64,000 bases of DNA, from NCBI GenBank assembly GCA_004359425.1, contig PTEU01000002.1, forward strand, positions 300,514 through 364,513. The letters run 5' to 3'. The position numbers and the translations under genes are program-made. Below the pieces are notes generated by a model that saw only the letters and a program-made list of their open reading frames with translations, did no database searches and was not told where the DNA came from. Source of the DNA: Ideonella sp. MAG2. Its GTDB lineage: Bacteria > Pseudomonadota > Gammaproteobacteria > Burkholderiales > Burkholderiaceae_C. Numbering within the stretch: the first letter of the stretch is position 1; each line of letters starts with the position of its first letter. This document shows, piece by piece, positions 55,088 to 63,384 of this stretch.

Positions 55088-56291
55088 GGTCGTGATCACG
55101 GGGATCGGCCTGCGAACTCCCATGGGGAATTCGCTGCAAGAGGCCCGTGCCGTCTTTGCTGCTGGCGAGTCCGTCATCTCCACATGCGCGGCGCCTGACG
55201 GCCATCTGAGGGCAGTCGCGCGGATTACCGAGGATTACAGCAGTCATTTTTCGCGCCTAGACCGCAGCCTCATAGACCCGGTGGCGCAGCTCTCGATCTT
55301 GGCCGCAGAAGCTGCTGTCCAAGACGCTCAGCTCGACCTGGCCTGTGCTGATAAGCATCGCATCGGTGTCTTTGTGGGTACTGGCCAAGGCACTACGCAC
55401 ACCGTGACGGGGGCCAGCATTGCTTTGCAAGAGAAGGACACCATTAAGACCTTCACCATTGCCAGGGGCTTGGCCAACGGCGTGGCCAACCACATCTCGA
55501 TTCGCCTGGGGCTTAAGGGGGAGGCGCAAGCCATTGTCTTGGCCTGTGCTTCGTCCAACGCGGCGATTGGCAATGCCTGCCGCTTAATTCGGTCAGGGGA
55601 GCTCGATGGCGCTTTGGCAGGCGGCAGTGACGCCACCTATTTGGAGCATGCCTACCGGGGATGGGAAGCCATGCGCATGCTGGCCCCGCTGCATTCAGAA
55701 GGGGCGGCGCGCACTTGCAGGCCATTCGCCAAGGACCGAAGTGGCCTGGTCTTAGGCGAAGGTGCCGTGGTTTATATGCTGGAGTCTGAGCGGCATGCCA
55801 AAGCGCGTGGTGCACGCATTTGGGCTCGGCTGGCAGGCTACGGTGCCTCCTCAGATGGCACGCACCTGCTTCAACCAGACGCCCAAGGTCAAGCGCGCGC
55901 TATGGCCAACGCGCTGCGTGACGCGGGCTTGACGCCGCAAGATATCCAGTACCTTAACGCCCATGGCGCTGCGTCGACGTTGGGGGACAGTACCGAAGTC
56001 CAAGCAATTCGTCTGGCCTTTGGACACCACGCACAGAGCCTTGCGGTGAGTTCCACCAAAGCGCTTCACGGCCATATGCTAGGTGCCACGGGTGCCGCCG
56101 AATTGTTAGCCGTGATCGTTGCACTCAACGATGGGCTGATTGCGCCGACCGCCAACCTCTACGACCCAGACCCCGAGTTTGATCTGGACTTCGTGCCTCT
56201 TCAGGCGCGCCAAGGGCCCCCATTGCGCGCCGCCATGTCGAACAATTTCGCCTTTGGTGGCTCCAATGCCTGCCTGGTGTTAACGCAGTGA
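55077..56291 (+). CDS. Beta-ketoacyl-ACP synthase (FabF/KAS II-like)
   Basis: KAS enzymes extend acyl-ACP by Claisen condensation with malonyl-ACP. The 404-aa protein has the Cys-His-His triad: C157 in VLACASSNAAIG, H296 in YLNAHGAAST and H333 in STKALHGHMLGATGAAE. The start VVITGIGLRTPMGNS and the end NNFAFGGSNACLVL are typical. The usual NAHGTST is NAHGAAST here. The ATG at 55077 lies inside the acp gene (overlap 11 bases). No ketoreductase, dehydratase or malonyltransferase is beside it, so it depends on the general fatty acid pathway or makes a short beta-keto product. Confidence 0.88.
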   Translation: MRNEVVITGIGLRTPMGNSLQEARAVFAAGESVISTCAAPDGHLRAVARITEDYSSHFSRLDRSLIDPVAQLSILAAEAAVQDAQLDLACADKHRIGVFVGTGQGTTHTVTGASIALQEKDTIKTFTIARGLANGVANHISIRLGLKGEAQAIVLACASSNAAIGNACRLIRSGELDGALAGGSDATYLEHAYRGWEAMRMLAPLHSEGAARTCRPFAKDRSGLVLGEGAVVYMLESERHAKARGARIWARLAGYGASSDGTHLLQPDAQGQARAMANALRDAGLTPQDIQYLNAHGAASTLGDSTEVQAIRLAFGHHAQSLAVSSTKALHGHMLGATGAAELLAVIVALNDGLIAPTANLYDPDPEFDLDFVPLQARQGPPLRAAMSNNFAFGGSNACLVLTQ

Positions 56292-56321
56292 TTCGCCCTC
56301 TTCTTTACCTGGAGCCTCTTT

Positions 56322-57215
56322 GTGTTTGTATCCGATAAATTGATCTTCTTGGAGCTGCATAAAACGGGCTCTACCCATGTCAGGCACTTGCTCGTCAAAC
56401 TCCTTGGTGGGTCTCTTCAGGGCAAGCACAATGCGCCCACGCCCGAAATATTGGCACGCGGCTTACCTATATTGGGCACAGTGCGTAACCCATGGAGCTG
56501 GTATGTCTCTCTGTGGACTTATGGCTGCCAGAAGAAGGGTCTGCTCTATCAACGCTTGATCGATCCAGCGCGCTGGCAGGCCAAAAATTCCCCCTCCAGT
56601 TCCGCCGACGCAGACGATGATGCCGATGAAGATGCCCCTCAGACCAAGCCTGCCCAAGGTGCGAAAAAGGGAATGAAGAAGGCCTTGCCCGCTACGGCCT
56701 CAGCCGAGCGCGCAGCCAACTATTGGTACGCTGACCCCGGCAATGTCGAAGCATTTCGCGAATGGCTCGGCGTTGTACTATCCCCGGCGGCACGTCAGGT
56801 CGTGGAAGCTGGATATCGTCGGCATCCGCTCAGCAAATGTTGCGGTTTGATGAGCTACCGATACTTCAAATTGTTTGTGCGTGATGCCGATCAGTTGGGT
56901 CCAGAGTACAAGACGCTGGAGATGGCCAAGCGCCTTGATGAAGAGCGATGCTGGGTCAACCACTTTATTCAGAGTGAGCGGCTGGAAGACGATTTCATCA
57001 AGGCCCTCACAGCCTCTGGCGTCACCCTGACTGACGAGCAAATCTCCAATGTGCGCTCAGCGCGTAAGCGAAACGTATCAGAGCGCCCACTGCCGACAAA
57101 CGCTTACTACGACGCAAAAACCATTCGTCTCGTGCAGGAAAGAGAGCGCTTCATCATTGAAAAATTCGGCTACCAAGCCCCCTCACTTCCAGTGGCAGAA
57201 GAGCCTTCTGCCTAG
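56322..57215 (+). CDS. Sulfotransferase-like protein with acidic/basic insertion
   Basis: The 297-aa protein has LIFLELHKTGSTHVRHLL (residues 7-24, the 5'-phosphosulfate loop type of Sulfotransfer_2) and ILGTVRNPWSWYVSLWTYG (about 50-68, 3'-phosphate loop). Between about 88 and 125 lies a low-complexity stretch, first acidic (ADADDDADEDA) then Lys-rich (GAKKGMKKA), not usual for the family. It ends with the late motif RERFIIEKFGYQ. The GTG at 56322 has GGAG 9 bases upstream, 30 bases after the KAS stop. It probably sulfates a capsule sugar. Confidence 0.8.
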   Translation: MFVSDKLIFLELHKTGSTHVRHLLVKLLGGSLQGKHNAPTPEILARGLPILGTVRNPWSWYVSLWTYGCQKKGLLYQRLIDPARWQAKNSPSSSADADDDADEDAPQTKPAQGAKKGMKKALPATASAERAANYWYADPGNVEAFREWLGVVLSPAARQVVEAGYRRHPLSKCCGLMSYRYFKLFVRDADQLGPEYKTLEMAKRLDEERCWVNHFIQSERLEDDFIKALTASGVTLTDEQISNVRSARKRNVSERPLPTNAYYDAKTIRLVQERERFIIEKFGYQAPSLPVAEEPSA

Positions 57216-57321
57216 ATCAATGGCATATAGGGGATGGTGCCACCCGTACACCGCCCCTTAGCATTGCGCTGCACCCGCCCTACTATCCGAGCGCGAAGGT
57301 GCCCAACCATTCCGTACCGCC

Positions 57322-58068
57322 ATGAGCCAACAGGACAGCCACCCACGACTCGCCAAAGCCCATCTGCTAACCGCAGAATTGAGGGCTTTACAGAACCGCA
57401 TGAATGAAACCGTCGATCTGCTGTGCGAGTTGATCGGTGGGGCATCGGTAGAGGCTTTGTTGGAACGCAATCCGAGGCCCCACGGCAACCGTGGCGAGGC
57501 CCGATTGACCCCCAGTTTTCTGACGACACCCGCATCAGAAACATATCTCCGCAGCCCAAGTTCCGGTGCCAAGGTCGCGGAGGGTGTGGTCTTTTTCAGT
57601 GACTACGACAAAGGCTTGGTGCAACTGGTTCAGCAGCCCTTGCCTCGGCATGCAGATACCCGCTACAGCTACATCATCAACTTTGCAAGCTTCGATGGCA
57701 ACTGGATGTCGTTGGTGCTAGATAGCAAGAAGTTGCTCAATGGCTTGCCTGCGGGCAAAGCTCGCTTGGGCTTGATGATTGAGGCCATCGGCAGTGCTCA
57801 GGTAGAAATGGCCAGCAAAGTCACTTGGCAAGCGGCGGAGGTGTCCCGCGAGGTGCTCATTGATACCCGCCCCAACCAAGTCTGCGTGGCCCAAGCCGAT
57901 CTGGATTACATCAATCCAGAGTCCACCGAATCACTGGACTTGCATTTGATGTTCAACCCGCCGGCCCGGGGCAGCGTCGAGATTCGACGCCTGACGCTTA
58001 CGCTGGACATCCAGCCTGAGCCCGTCAAGCAGCAGCAGCTTGAGGGCGTTTTTGAGGATGAGCTCTGA
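57322..58068 (+). CDS. Protein of unknown function, DUF6478-like
   Basis: The 248-aa protein has a helical N-terminus (residues 10-50) and a beta-rich rest. ASFDGNWMSLVLDSKKLLNG and the end DLHLMFNPPARGSVEIRRLT, TLTLDIQP resemble, from memory, DUF6478 proteins of alphaproteobacteria (FDGSFLSLVIDLP, then LRDLTFSR). No catalytic motif is evident; a carbohydrate-binding beta-sandwich is a possibility. There is no signal peptide. It sits between a sulfotransferase and another unknown gene, all reading the same way within a glycosyltransferase run, so a role in polysaccharide synthesis is likely. Confidence 0.6.
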   Translation: MSQQDSHPRLAKAHLLTAELRALQNRMNETVDLLCELIGGASVEALLERNPRPHGNRGEARLTPSFLTTPASETYLRSPSSGAKVAEGVVFFSDYDKGLVQLVQQPLPRHADTRYSYIINFASFDGNWMSLVLDSKKLLNGLPAGKARLGLMIEAIGSAQVEMASKVTWQAAEVSREVLIDTRPNQVCVAQADLDYINPESTESLDLHLMFNPPARGSVEIRRLTLTLDIQPEPVKQQQLEGVFEDEL

Positions 58069-58129
58069 GGCTTGCCATTAGCCTCCCCCTCTTCGGAAAG
58101 TTGCTGGACATTTCTAGGCTGCACATCAC

Positions 58130-59053
58130 ATGACCGTCAAAGAATCCCCGGACTCCACATCATCGGCTACTGCCGCACATGCCGAAGCTCGCATTGACTG
58201 GAGCCACGGTCGCATCATCGGCTTCTCGCTTCCCACGCCTGTAGAGGGCGCTTTCGACGTGGTGCAGCTCTTGCTCGACGGCCAATGCGTGAATACCGCC
58301 GTGGCTAATTTGTCGGTCTTTGAGTTGGCGAAAGACCTCTCCGGTTTGAGACTTCCTGCGCGTGAGAATTCGGCGTTCGAGCTACGCATTCCTCAAGAGT
58401 GTCTGCTTCCGTCACACCTAGGCACAGCCCCACTACAGCTTGAAGTTCGCACCTCCCGCGGTGTGAGCTTTTTCAAGCACGTGCTGCAAGGTCCTCATGA
58501 ATTGATGCGCTTGACCTTGGGAACGCCCGCCGATTTGCTTTTTGACGTGCAGTTCAAGCACCTCAGTGCGGGGTATGTGCATGGCGTCGTCAAAGACAAA
58601 CTCGGTACGGGCGTGCGACCCAGCCTTCAAGTCAAACTCAATGAGCATGCACCAGACCCACTGCCGATTTACGAGCAATCTGCCGACGGTCGCGTTCATT
58701 TCTTTTCGGTCCCTCTGAAGGCGGATCGACTCAAAGAGGGGCTCAATCACTTGCATGTGGTCAGTGCGACCGGGCAGCCCATGGCCAGCTATCCGGTACA
58801 CATAGGCAATCAGGTGATTGGCGAAGCAGACCGCCGCATCGCCAGCCTGGAGGCCGAGGTCGCTTTCCTCAAGCACATGGTGCTGAACCAGAACAATGAA
58901 GCTTTGCCAGCGCGGCTGGCCTTCATGAAAAGCGAGATCATCGCCATCTGCTCCGATATGCTGAGCCTGCAGAGAGTCAATCTGGAGCGCGAATCAGCCG
59001 CCACTTCATCCAGCACGTTGCCGACCAGCGCCACCCGCGCAGCAAGTCGATAA
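58130..59053 (+). CDS. Unknown protein with C-terminal coiled coil
   Basis: The 307-aa protein is not recognised. Residues about 20-220 look like two beta-rich domains (IDWSHGRIIGFSLPTPVEG; LSAGYVHGVVKDKLGTGVRP). Residues about 235-290 are a helical, coiled-coil-like stretch (DRRIASLEAEVAFLKHMVLN) and the end is Ser/Thr/Ala-rich. There is no signal peptide or membrane helix. The neighbours are an unknown DUF6478-like gene and a glycosyltransferase, separated by 61 and 23 bases. It may be a scaffold that brings synthesis enzymes together; that is a guess from the domain layout. Confidence 0.55.
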   Translation: MTVKESPDSTSSATAAHAEARIDWSHGRIIGFSLPTPVEGAFDVVQLLLDGQCVNTAVANLSVFELAKDLSGLRLPARENSAFELRIPQECLLPSHLGTAPLQLEVRTSRGVSFFKHVLQGPHELMRLTLGTPADLLFDVQFKHLSAGYVHGVVKDKLGTGVRPSLQVKLNEHAPDPLPIYEQSADGRVHFFSVPLKADRLKEGLNHLHVVSATGQPMASYPVHIGNQVIGEADRRIASLEAEVAFLKHMVLNQNNEALPARLAFMKSEIIAICSDMLSLQRVNLERESAATSSSTLPTSATRAASR

Positions 59054-59076
59054 GCCCACACCGCTAGCCGATCAAC

Positions 59077-60369
59077 GTGCCAGACACTGCACCATCCTTT
59101 CGCGAAGGCGTCGCTCGCCGACGTCTGTTTGTATTTTCGCCCTTGCCTCCGCAGCGCAATGGGCTCGCTGACTACATCCTCGAGTACCTGCCCTTGCTGG
59201 CGCAAGACTTTGAACTCAGTGTGGTGTCCGAAAGCGGGCACACCGCAGAGACACGCCTAGCCATGGAGCAAATGCCTCATGTCGAGGTGCTAAGTGAGGC
59301 TCACTTCTTGGCCCGTCAGGCCGACGCCCGTGCCCAGGTGCTCTACAACGTGGGCAATAACGGTGACTGCGCCTACATGCTGGACCACGTTCACCAATTC
59401 CCAGGTGCCGTCATCATTCACGATGTGTCCTTGTTTTATCTGCACCAAGTTGCAGCGCAACAAGCTCGCAGCAACGCCATCATGGGGCCCTGGCTCGCAG
59501 CCGAAGGGTACGAGATGCCCGCCGACTTTCTGCATGGGGACGGCAGCTTGGCCAAAACACCCGGCATGGTGTATCAAGAATGCTTGATGGTGAAACGCAT
59601 CAGCGAATCTGCCAAGGGTGTGATGGTGCATACCGCTTATGCGGAGAAGCGCTTGCGTGGTGGTGCCAGCGGCGTGCCTTTGGGTCATACCCGCGGTCGG
59701 CCCCTGCTGCGTATGCCGCACTTCGTTCTTCCGCCTCCTGCGGTGCCAAGCGAAGCCCTGCTCGCCGAAGTGCTGAGCCGCTTTCACATCAAGCCAGACG
59801 ACTTTCTCATTCTGGTACCCGGATTTTTGAGCGGCAACAAGATGCTCTATGAGATCTTGATGGCCTTTCGAGAGGCTTCAGCGCGAGGACTTCAAGACAT
59901 CAAACTCTTGTTTGCGGGGCAAGAGCGGGAGCAAGAGTACCGGCTCTCAGAGCGCATCAAGGCCCTGTGGCCTGCGGGTGATGGCCCCCTCGTGACAGGC
60001 TATCTCAGTGCGCAAGATCTGGACATTCTGTTAGGCCGCGCTGATCTCTCGGTGGTCTTGCGCTTTCCCACCTACGGTGAGTCATCAGGCATTCTGCCGC
60101 GCGCGGCCATGGGCGGCGGCGATGTCATCACGGTCAACATCGGTGCCTACCCGGAGTTCCAGTCGGCGGCTGTTTGCACCATTCCCGTCGGCGCGGATGC
60201 TGTGGCGGCTCTGACCGAGGCGCTGTTGCGCAGCCATGCCACACGCACCACCCCCGAAACAAGACGAGTTCGCCAAACCGAGGAGGCCCGCCGAGCCCAA
60301 GCTTTGAGCCCCCAAGCGCTCTACCCTCGTTTGCGTCAATGGCTAGATGATGTGTGGGCCCTGCAATGA
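59077..60369 (+). CDS. Glycosyltransferase family 4
   Basis: The 430-aa protein begins RRRLFVFSPLPPQRNGLADY, the acceptor-side loop of many GT4 enzymes, followed by QVLYNVGNNGDCAYMLDHV and AVIIHDVSLFYLH. The C-terminal domain has FLILVPGFLSGNKMLYEILM, LFAGQEREQEYRL, GYLSAQDLDILLGRADLSVV and the donor-site region LRFPTYGESSGILPRAAMGG with the expected Glu. It is a retaining GT-B enzyme of the cytoplasm. The GTG start lies 23 bases after the previous stop; it overlaps the next gene by 4 bases. Confidence 0.85.
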   Translation: MPDTAPSFREGVARRRLFVFSPLPPQRNGLADYILEYLPLLAQDFELSVVSESGHTAETRLAMEQMPHVEVLSEAHFLARQADARAQVLYNVGNNGDCAYMLDHVHQFPGAVIIHDVSLFYLHQVAAQQARSNAIMGPWLAAEGYEMPADFLHGDGSLAKTPGMVYQECLMVKRISESAKGVMVHTAYAEKRLRGGASGVPLGHTRGRPLLRMPHFVLPPPAVPSEALLAEVLSRFHIKPDDFLILVPGFLSGNKMLYEILMAFREASARGLQDIKLLFAGQEREQEYRLSERIKALWPAGDGPLVTGYLSAQDLDILLGRADLSVVLRFPTYGESSGILPRAAMGGGDVITVNIGAYPEFQSAAVCTIPVGADAVAALTEALLRSHATRTTPETRRVRQTEEARRAQALSPQALYPRLRQWLDDVWALQ

Positions 60370-61343
60370 GTCACGCCGAAGCTTGGATCGACCTGTTGGC
60401 CGCAGCCGCCAGCCCTTTGCTTCCGGCAGGCCCCGTGGTGGTTCTGCACGAAGCTCACCGCGTCTTCCCGCTCATCGAATTTTGTCGCCCAGTCGCCTGG
60501 GTCCAGGCGCAGTTGCGACCGTTTCAAGACTTTACGCCTCATGGTGATGCGCATCCCAGCCGACGCCTGCGTTTGGATGCGAGCCATGGCGCAGAGGCGG
60601 CCACTGACATGCTGAAGCGGGCCGCGCTGCGCATCTTGTGCATTCCCCAGCAACCGCGCGATGCGGCTACCTTGCTGCGGATTGTGGAAGCCTGCCCACA
60701 AGGCTCCGGAGCCTGGTTGGTGTACGGCGAGCGTGAGACCGGCGGCTGGAGCACCTTCGAAACGTGGTTGCGCCAACAGTCCCTGCACGAGGTCACAACA
60801 TCGCCTCGGCTAAAGCTCTTTGCGAGCGACTCCCTCCAAGCCGTATGGCCAACAAGCGGCAGGCGGCTGGGCCCAGCCCTGGCGGAACACCTGTGCCAAA
60901 AGCTGGCCTCCTCGGTACCGGTTCGCCTCGACCTGGGCACGGCCTCGGGCCTGCCTCGGCTTCGGCTGCGCCTGAACCCGGTGCAAGTCATTGCCTGCAC
61001 CGGCGACACTCTGCAGCACCATGTGATCGCCGAGCGCCGCGCACTGATCAACGCGCGCGGTCTGGGCAGCCTATTCATTCCGTGGGAAGGTTGCGATTCC
61101 GCAAGGCTACTCTTGCGCAATGTGCGCGCTCGGGTGGATGACAGCGAGATGTGTGTGGCCGACCATGCGCTCAAGCCATCCGATTTGCAGTACACCGAAA
61201 AGGGTGCCATTCTTTCGCTGCGGCCGCCCATGATTGGCCTTGGGCGCGATGCTTTATTGCACCTCGCGCTGCCTCGGCCGGCCGTACCCGCTGACGGTTT
61301 TTGTGATATCGGCGCTGCCGAGTTCGTGACGGATCTGGCATGA
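60366..61343 (+). CDS. Unknown protein co-translated between two glycosyltransferases
   Basis: The 325-aa product is not recognised. It has a Rossmann-like feel at the N-terminus (AGPVVVLHEAHRVFPLIEFC, ILCIPQQPRDAATLLRIVEA) and a beta-rich C-terminal part (SGLPRLRLRLNPVQVIACT, LLRNVRARVDDSEMC). No catalytic motif stands out. It overlaps both neighbours by 4 bases (ATGA at each end), so it is made together with the two GT4 enzymes and probably works with them. The start at ATG 60366 is fixed by the overlap. Confidence 0.6.
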   Translation: MSHAEAWIDLLAAAASPLLPAGPVVVLHEAHRVFPLIEFCRPVAWVQAQLRPFQDFTPHGDAHPSRRLRLDASHGAEAATDMLKRAALRILCIPQQPRDAATLLRIVEACPQGSGAWLVYGERETGGWSTFETWLRQQSLHEVTTSPRLKLFASDSLQAVWPTSGRRLGPALAEHLCQKLASSVPVRLDLGTASGLPRLRLRLNPVQVIACTGDTLQHHVIAERRALINARGLGSLFIPWEGCDSARLLLRNVRARVDDSEMCVADHALKPSDLQYTEKGAILSLRPPMIGLGRDALLHLALPRPAVPADGFCDIGAAEFVTDLA

Positions 61344-62473
61344 GTGCACGCGTCCTCTTTGTGAACTTCAGTCGCCTCAGCCCGGCTGATCAAGGCAATG
61401 CCAGGCGTGCTATGCAATTGGCACGTCTGTACAAGTCATTGGGACTGGAGGTCGACCTTCTCTACCACTGCGATGAAGGGTTTGACCCGGCTCTCTCGCA
61501 TACCTTGTCGCAGATCTTCGGCATGGTGCGCGTGGTCCCACCCAAAGTCTCCAAACGTGTTTACCAGCCGGAACATCTCTGCCACATCGCCGATTGGTAC
61601 GACCCGCAGCTCGACGCCGTGGGCCGCGAAATGCATGCCTTGCGGGCCTACCAGGTCGTCCACGTCAACTACATCTGGTACACCCCTCTCTTCAAGCAGT
61701 TTGGACCCGAGGTCGCTAAGGTCCTGGACACCCATGACATCTTTGGAGAGCGGGCACAAAAATACCGCCAAGCGGGCTTAGAGCCCCATTGGTTCAGTAC
61801 CACGGTGGCCCAAGAGGACGGTGCGATACAGCGTGCCGATGTCGCGCTGGCCATTCAGAAGGAAGAAGCGGCAGAACTGGCCGCGCGCGGGCATCGAAAT
61901 ATTCTGTCACTGCCGTATATCGAGCCCAGTGTGCGGCCCTTCAAGCCGAGCGCAGTGCAACGCCCCTTAACCTTTGGTTATTTGGGGAGTGGCAATGACT
62001 GGAACGTCCGCAGCATTCAGGCCTTTACGGCCAAGCTCAGGCAAGTGGGCAGTCGATTTTCACAACCCGTGGTCATGGCCGGTGGCATCTGCAAGCATGT
62101 GCCTGACACCCCAGGCCTGATCAAATTGGGCTTTGTCAAAGAGCTGCACACCTTCTACGACGCCATCGACCTTGCCCTCAACCCCATGGTGGGCGGCACT
62201 GGCCTGAAGATCAAAACAGTAGAGCCCCTGAGCTATGGCAAACCCGTCTTGACCACGCCCTCAGGGGCTCAGGGACTGAGCCACCTCTGGCAGTTGCCTA
62301 TCGTGGCCGACCCCAACGCCATGGTGAGCTATCTGCTGGAGCACTTCAGTGCGCCCAACCCCGACTTGGTTCAGACCTTGATTGCTCAAGCGCAAGCGTC
62401 TCAACAAGCCTTTGAGGCGGAATACCTCGGGCAGGTGGAGCGCTTCAAACGGTGGCTGAACAGCCGCATCTAA
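61340..62473 (+). CDS. Glycosyltransferase family 4
   Basis: The 377-aa protein opens VLFVNFSRLSPADQGNARRA, then HVNYIWYTPLFKQFGPEVAK, VLDTHDIFGERAQKYRQAGL, GYLGSGNDWNVRSIQAF and the donor-site region VGGTGLKIKTVEPLSYGKPV. The same LDTHDIF and TGLKIKxVE motifs occur in the GT4 part of the 1079-aa fusion at 7846, so the two are related. It ends 3 bases before the stop of a convergent sulfotransferase gene. The ATG overlaps the upstream stop. Sugar unknown. Confidence 0.87.
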   Translation: MSARVLFVNFSRLSPADQGNARRAMQLARLYKSLGLEVDLLYHCDEGFDPALSHTLSQIFGMVRVVPPKVSKRVYQPEHLCHIADWYDPQLDAVGREMHALRAYQVVHVNYIWYTPLFKQFGPEVAKVLDTHDIFGERAQKYRQAGLEPHWFSTTVAQEDGAIQRADVALAIQKEEAAELAARGHRNILSLPYIEPSVRPFKPSAVQRPLTFGYLGSGNDWNVRSIQAFTAKLRQVGSRFSQPVVMAGGICKHVPDTPGLIKLGFVKELHTFYDAIDLALNPMVGGTGLKIKTVEPLSYGKPVLTTPSGAQGLSHLWQLPIVADPNAMVSYLLEHFSAPNPDLVQTLIAQAQASQQAFEAEYLGQVERFKRWLNSRI

Positions 62474-62475
62474 GC

Positions 62476-63384
62476 TCAGGCCACCCACTTGCCGCGTTTC
62501 GCGCCAGGGCCTTTCTTGCCACCGTGCTTCTGGCCCCCACCTTTTTTGCCACCTGGCTTCTGCTGGATCAAAGGCCCCGCAGCGGCATCTTCTTCAGGGC
62601 TTAAGGCAGGCTTGATGTCAATCACCTTCAGATGAGGCTGATCTCCCCGGTCACGCAGCCGCCGCTCGTCATAGGCCACCGTCGCGGTCATGTTCAGGCG
62701 CTCATAGCCAAAGCGCTCAAAATCACTCTGGTAGCGGTCGAAAATCAATTGCTCGGCTTCTGGGTCTTGACGCAAAAGCTCCCACAGCGCGTTCGGGTTG
62801 TCGGTGCTGCGATTGCGGGCTTGAACCTCGCTGTATTCATCAGCATGGGCGGCTTTTGAGCCGGACTGCACCGTATGTCTTAGGACATAGGCTACATCGG
62901 CATCAATGGCCTCCACCGAGCCCACAAAGTCCAAGGCCTGCCCTGCCGCCAAATCCGTCCAAAACGTCTGCGGCCGAAGAATGCGGTCCATGCCGTCACC
63001 AGCAAAATACTCCGAGCGCACAAACGCCCCGAACTCGGTCAACGAACTCACGGCCGCTACTGTCTTGAGAGTCTTGCGGTCTTGCTGGCGATGCAGGTAG
63101 TTGAAAATACTGAAGGCTCGGGTGTACGGGTTGCGTACAAAGGCAAAAGTGAAGTACTTGCCAAAGCGCTGCGCTCCCATCACCGACTCAATCTCTTGTG
63201 CGGTCGAGTGTTTGGCCAAGCCAAAGCGGCGTTTGAAAAACGGCTGTACGGCCTCGCCCAATGGTGTGCCACCAACCTCCAGGTCTCGATAGGTGCTGAA
63301 TCGGGTGAATAGCCTAGAGATGGAAGTACCGGCGGCCTTGGGCACGTGGACAAACACAAAACTGCCCGTGTGATTGATGATCAT
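62476..63384 (-). CDS. Sulfotransferase-family protein with Lys/Gly-rich tail
   Basis: The 302-aa protein has FVFVHVPKAAGTSISRLFTR (residues 9-28, 5'-phosphosulfate loop of Sulfotransfer_2) and FTFAFVRNPYTRAFSIFNYL (about 77-96, 3'-phosphate loop), then LDFVGSVEAIDADVAYVLR. Members often act on chondroitin- or heparan-type sugars in animals and on capsule sugars in bacteria. The last about 25 residues are low-complexity Lys/Gly (GGKKGGGQKHGGKKG), unusual and possibly a polyanion-binding tail. The ATG at 63384 overlaps the stop of the upstream sulfotransferase gene. Confidence 0.85.
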   Translation of the reverse strand: MIINHTGSFVFVHVPKAAGTSISRLFTRFSTYRDLEVGGTPLGEAVQPFFKRRFGLAKHSTAQEIESVMGAQRFGKYFTFAFVRNPYTRAFSIFNYLHRQQDRKTLKTVAAVSSLTEFGAFVRSEYFAGDGMDRILRPQTFWTDLAAGQALDFVGSVEAIDADVAYVLRHTVQSGSKAAHADEYSEVQARNRSTDNPNALWELLRQDPEAEQLIFDRYQSDFERFGYERLNMTATVAYDERRLRDRGDQPHLKVIDIKPALSPEEDAAAGPLIQQKPGGKKGGGQKHGGKKGPGAKRGKWVA

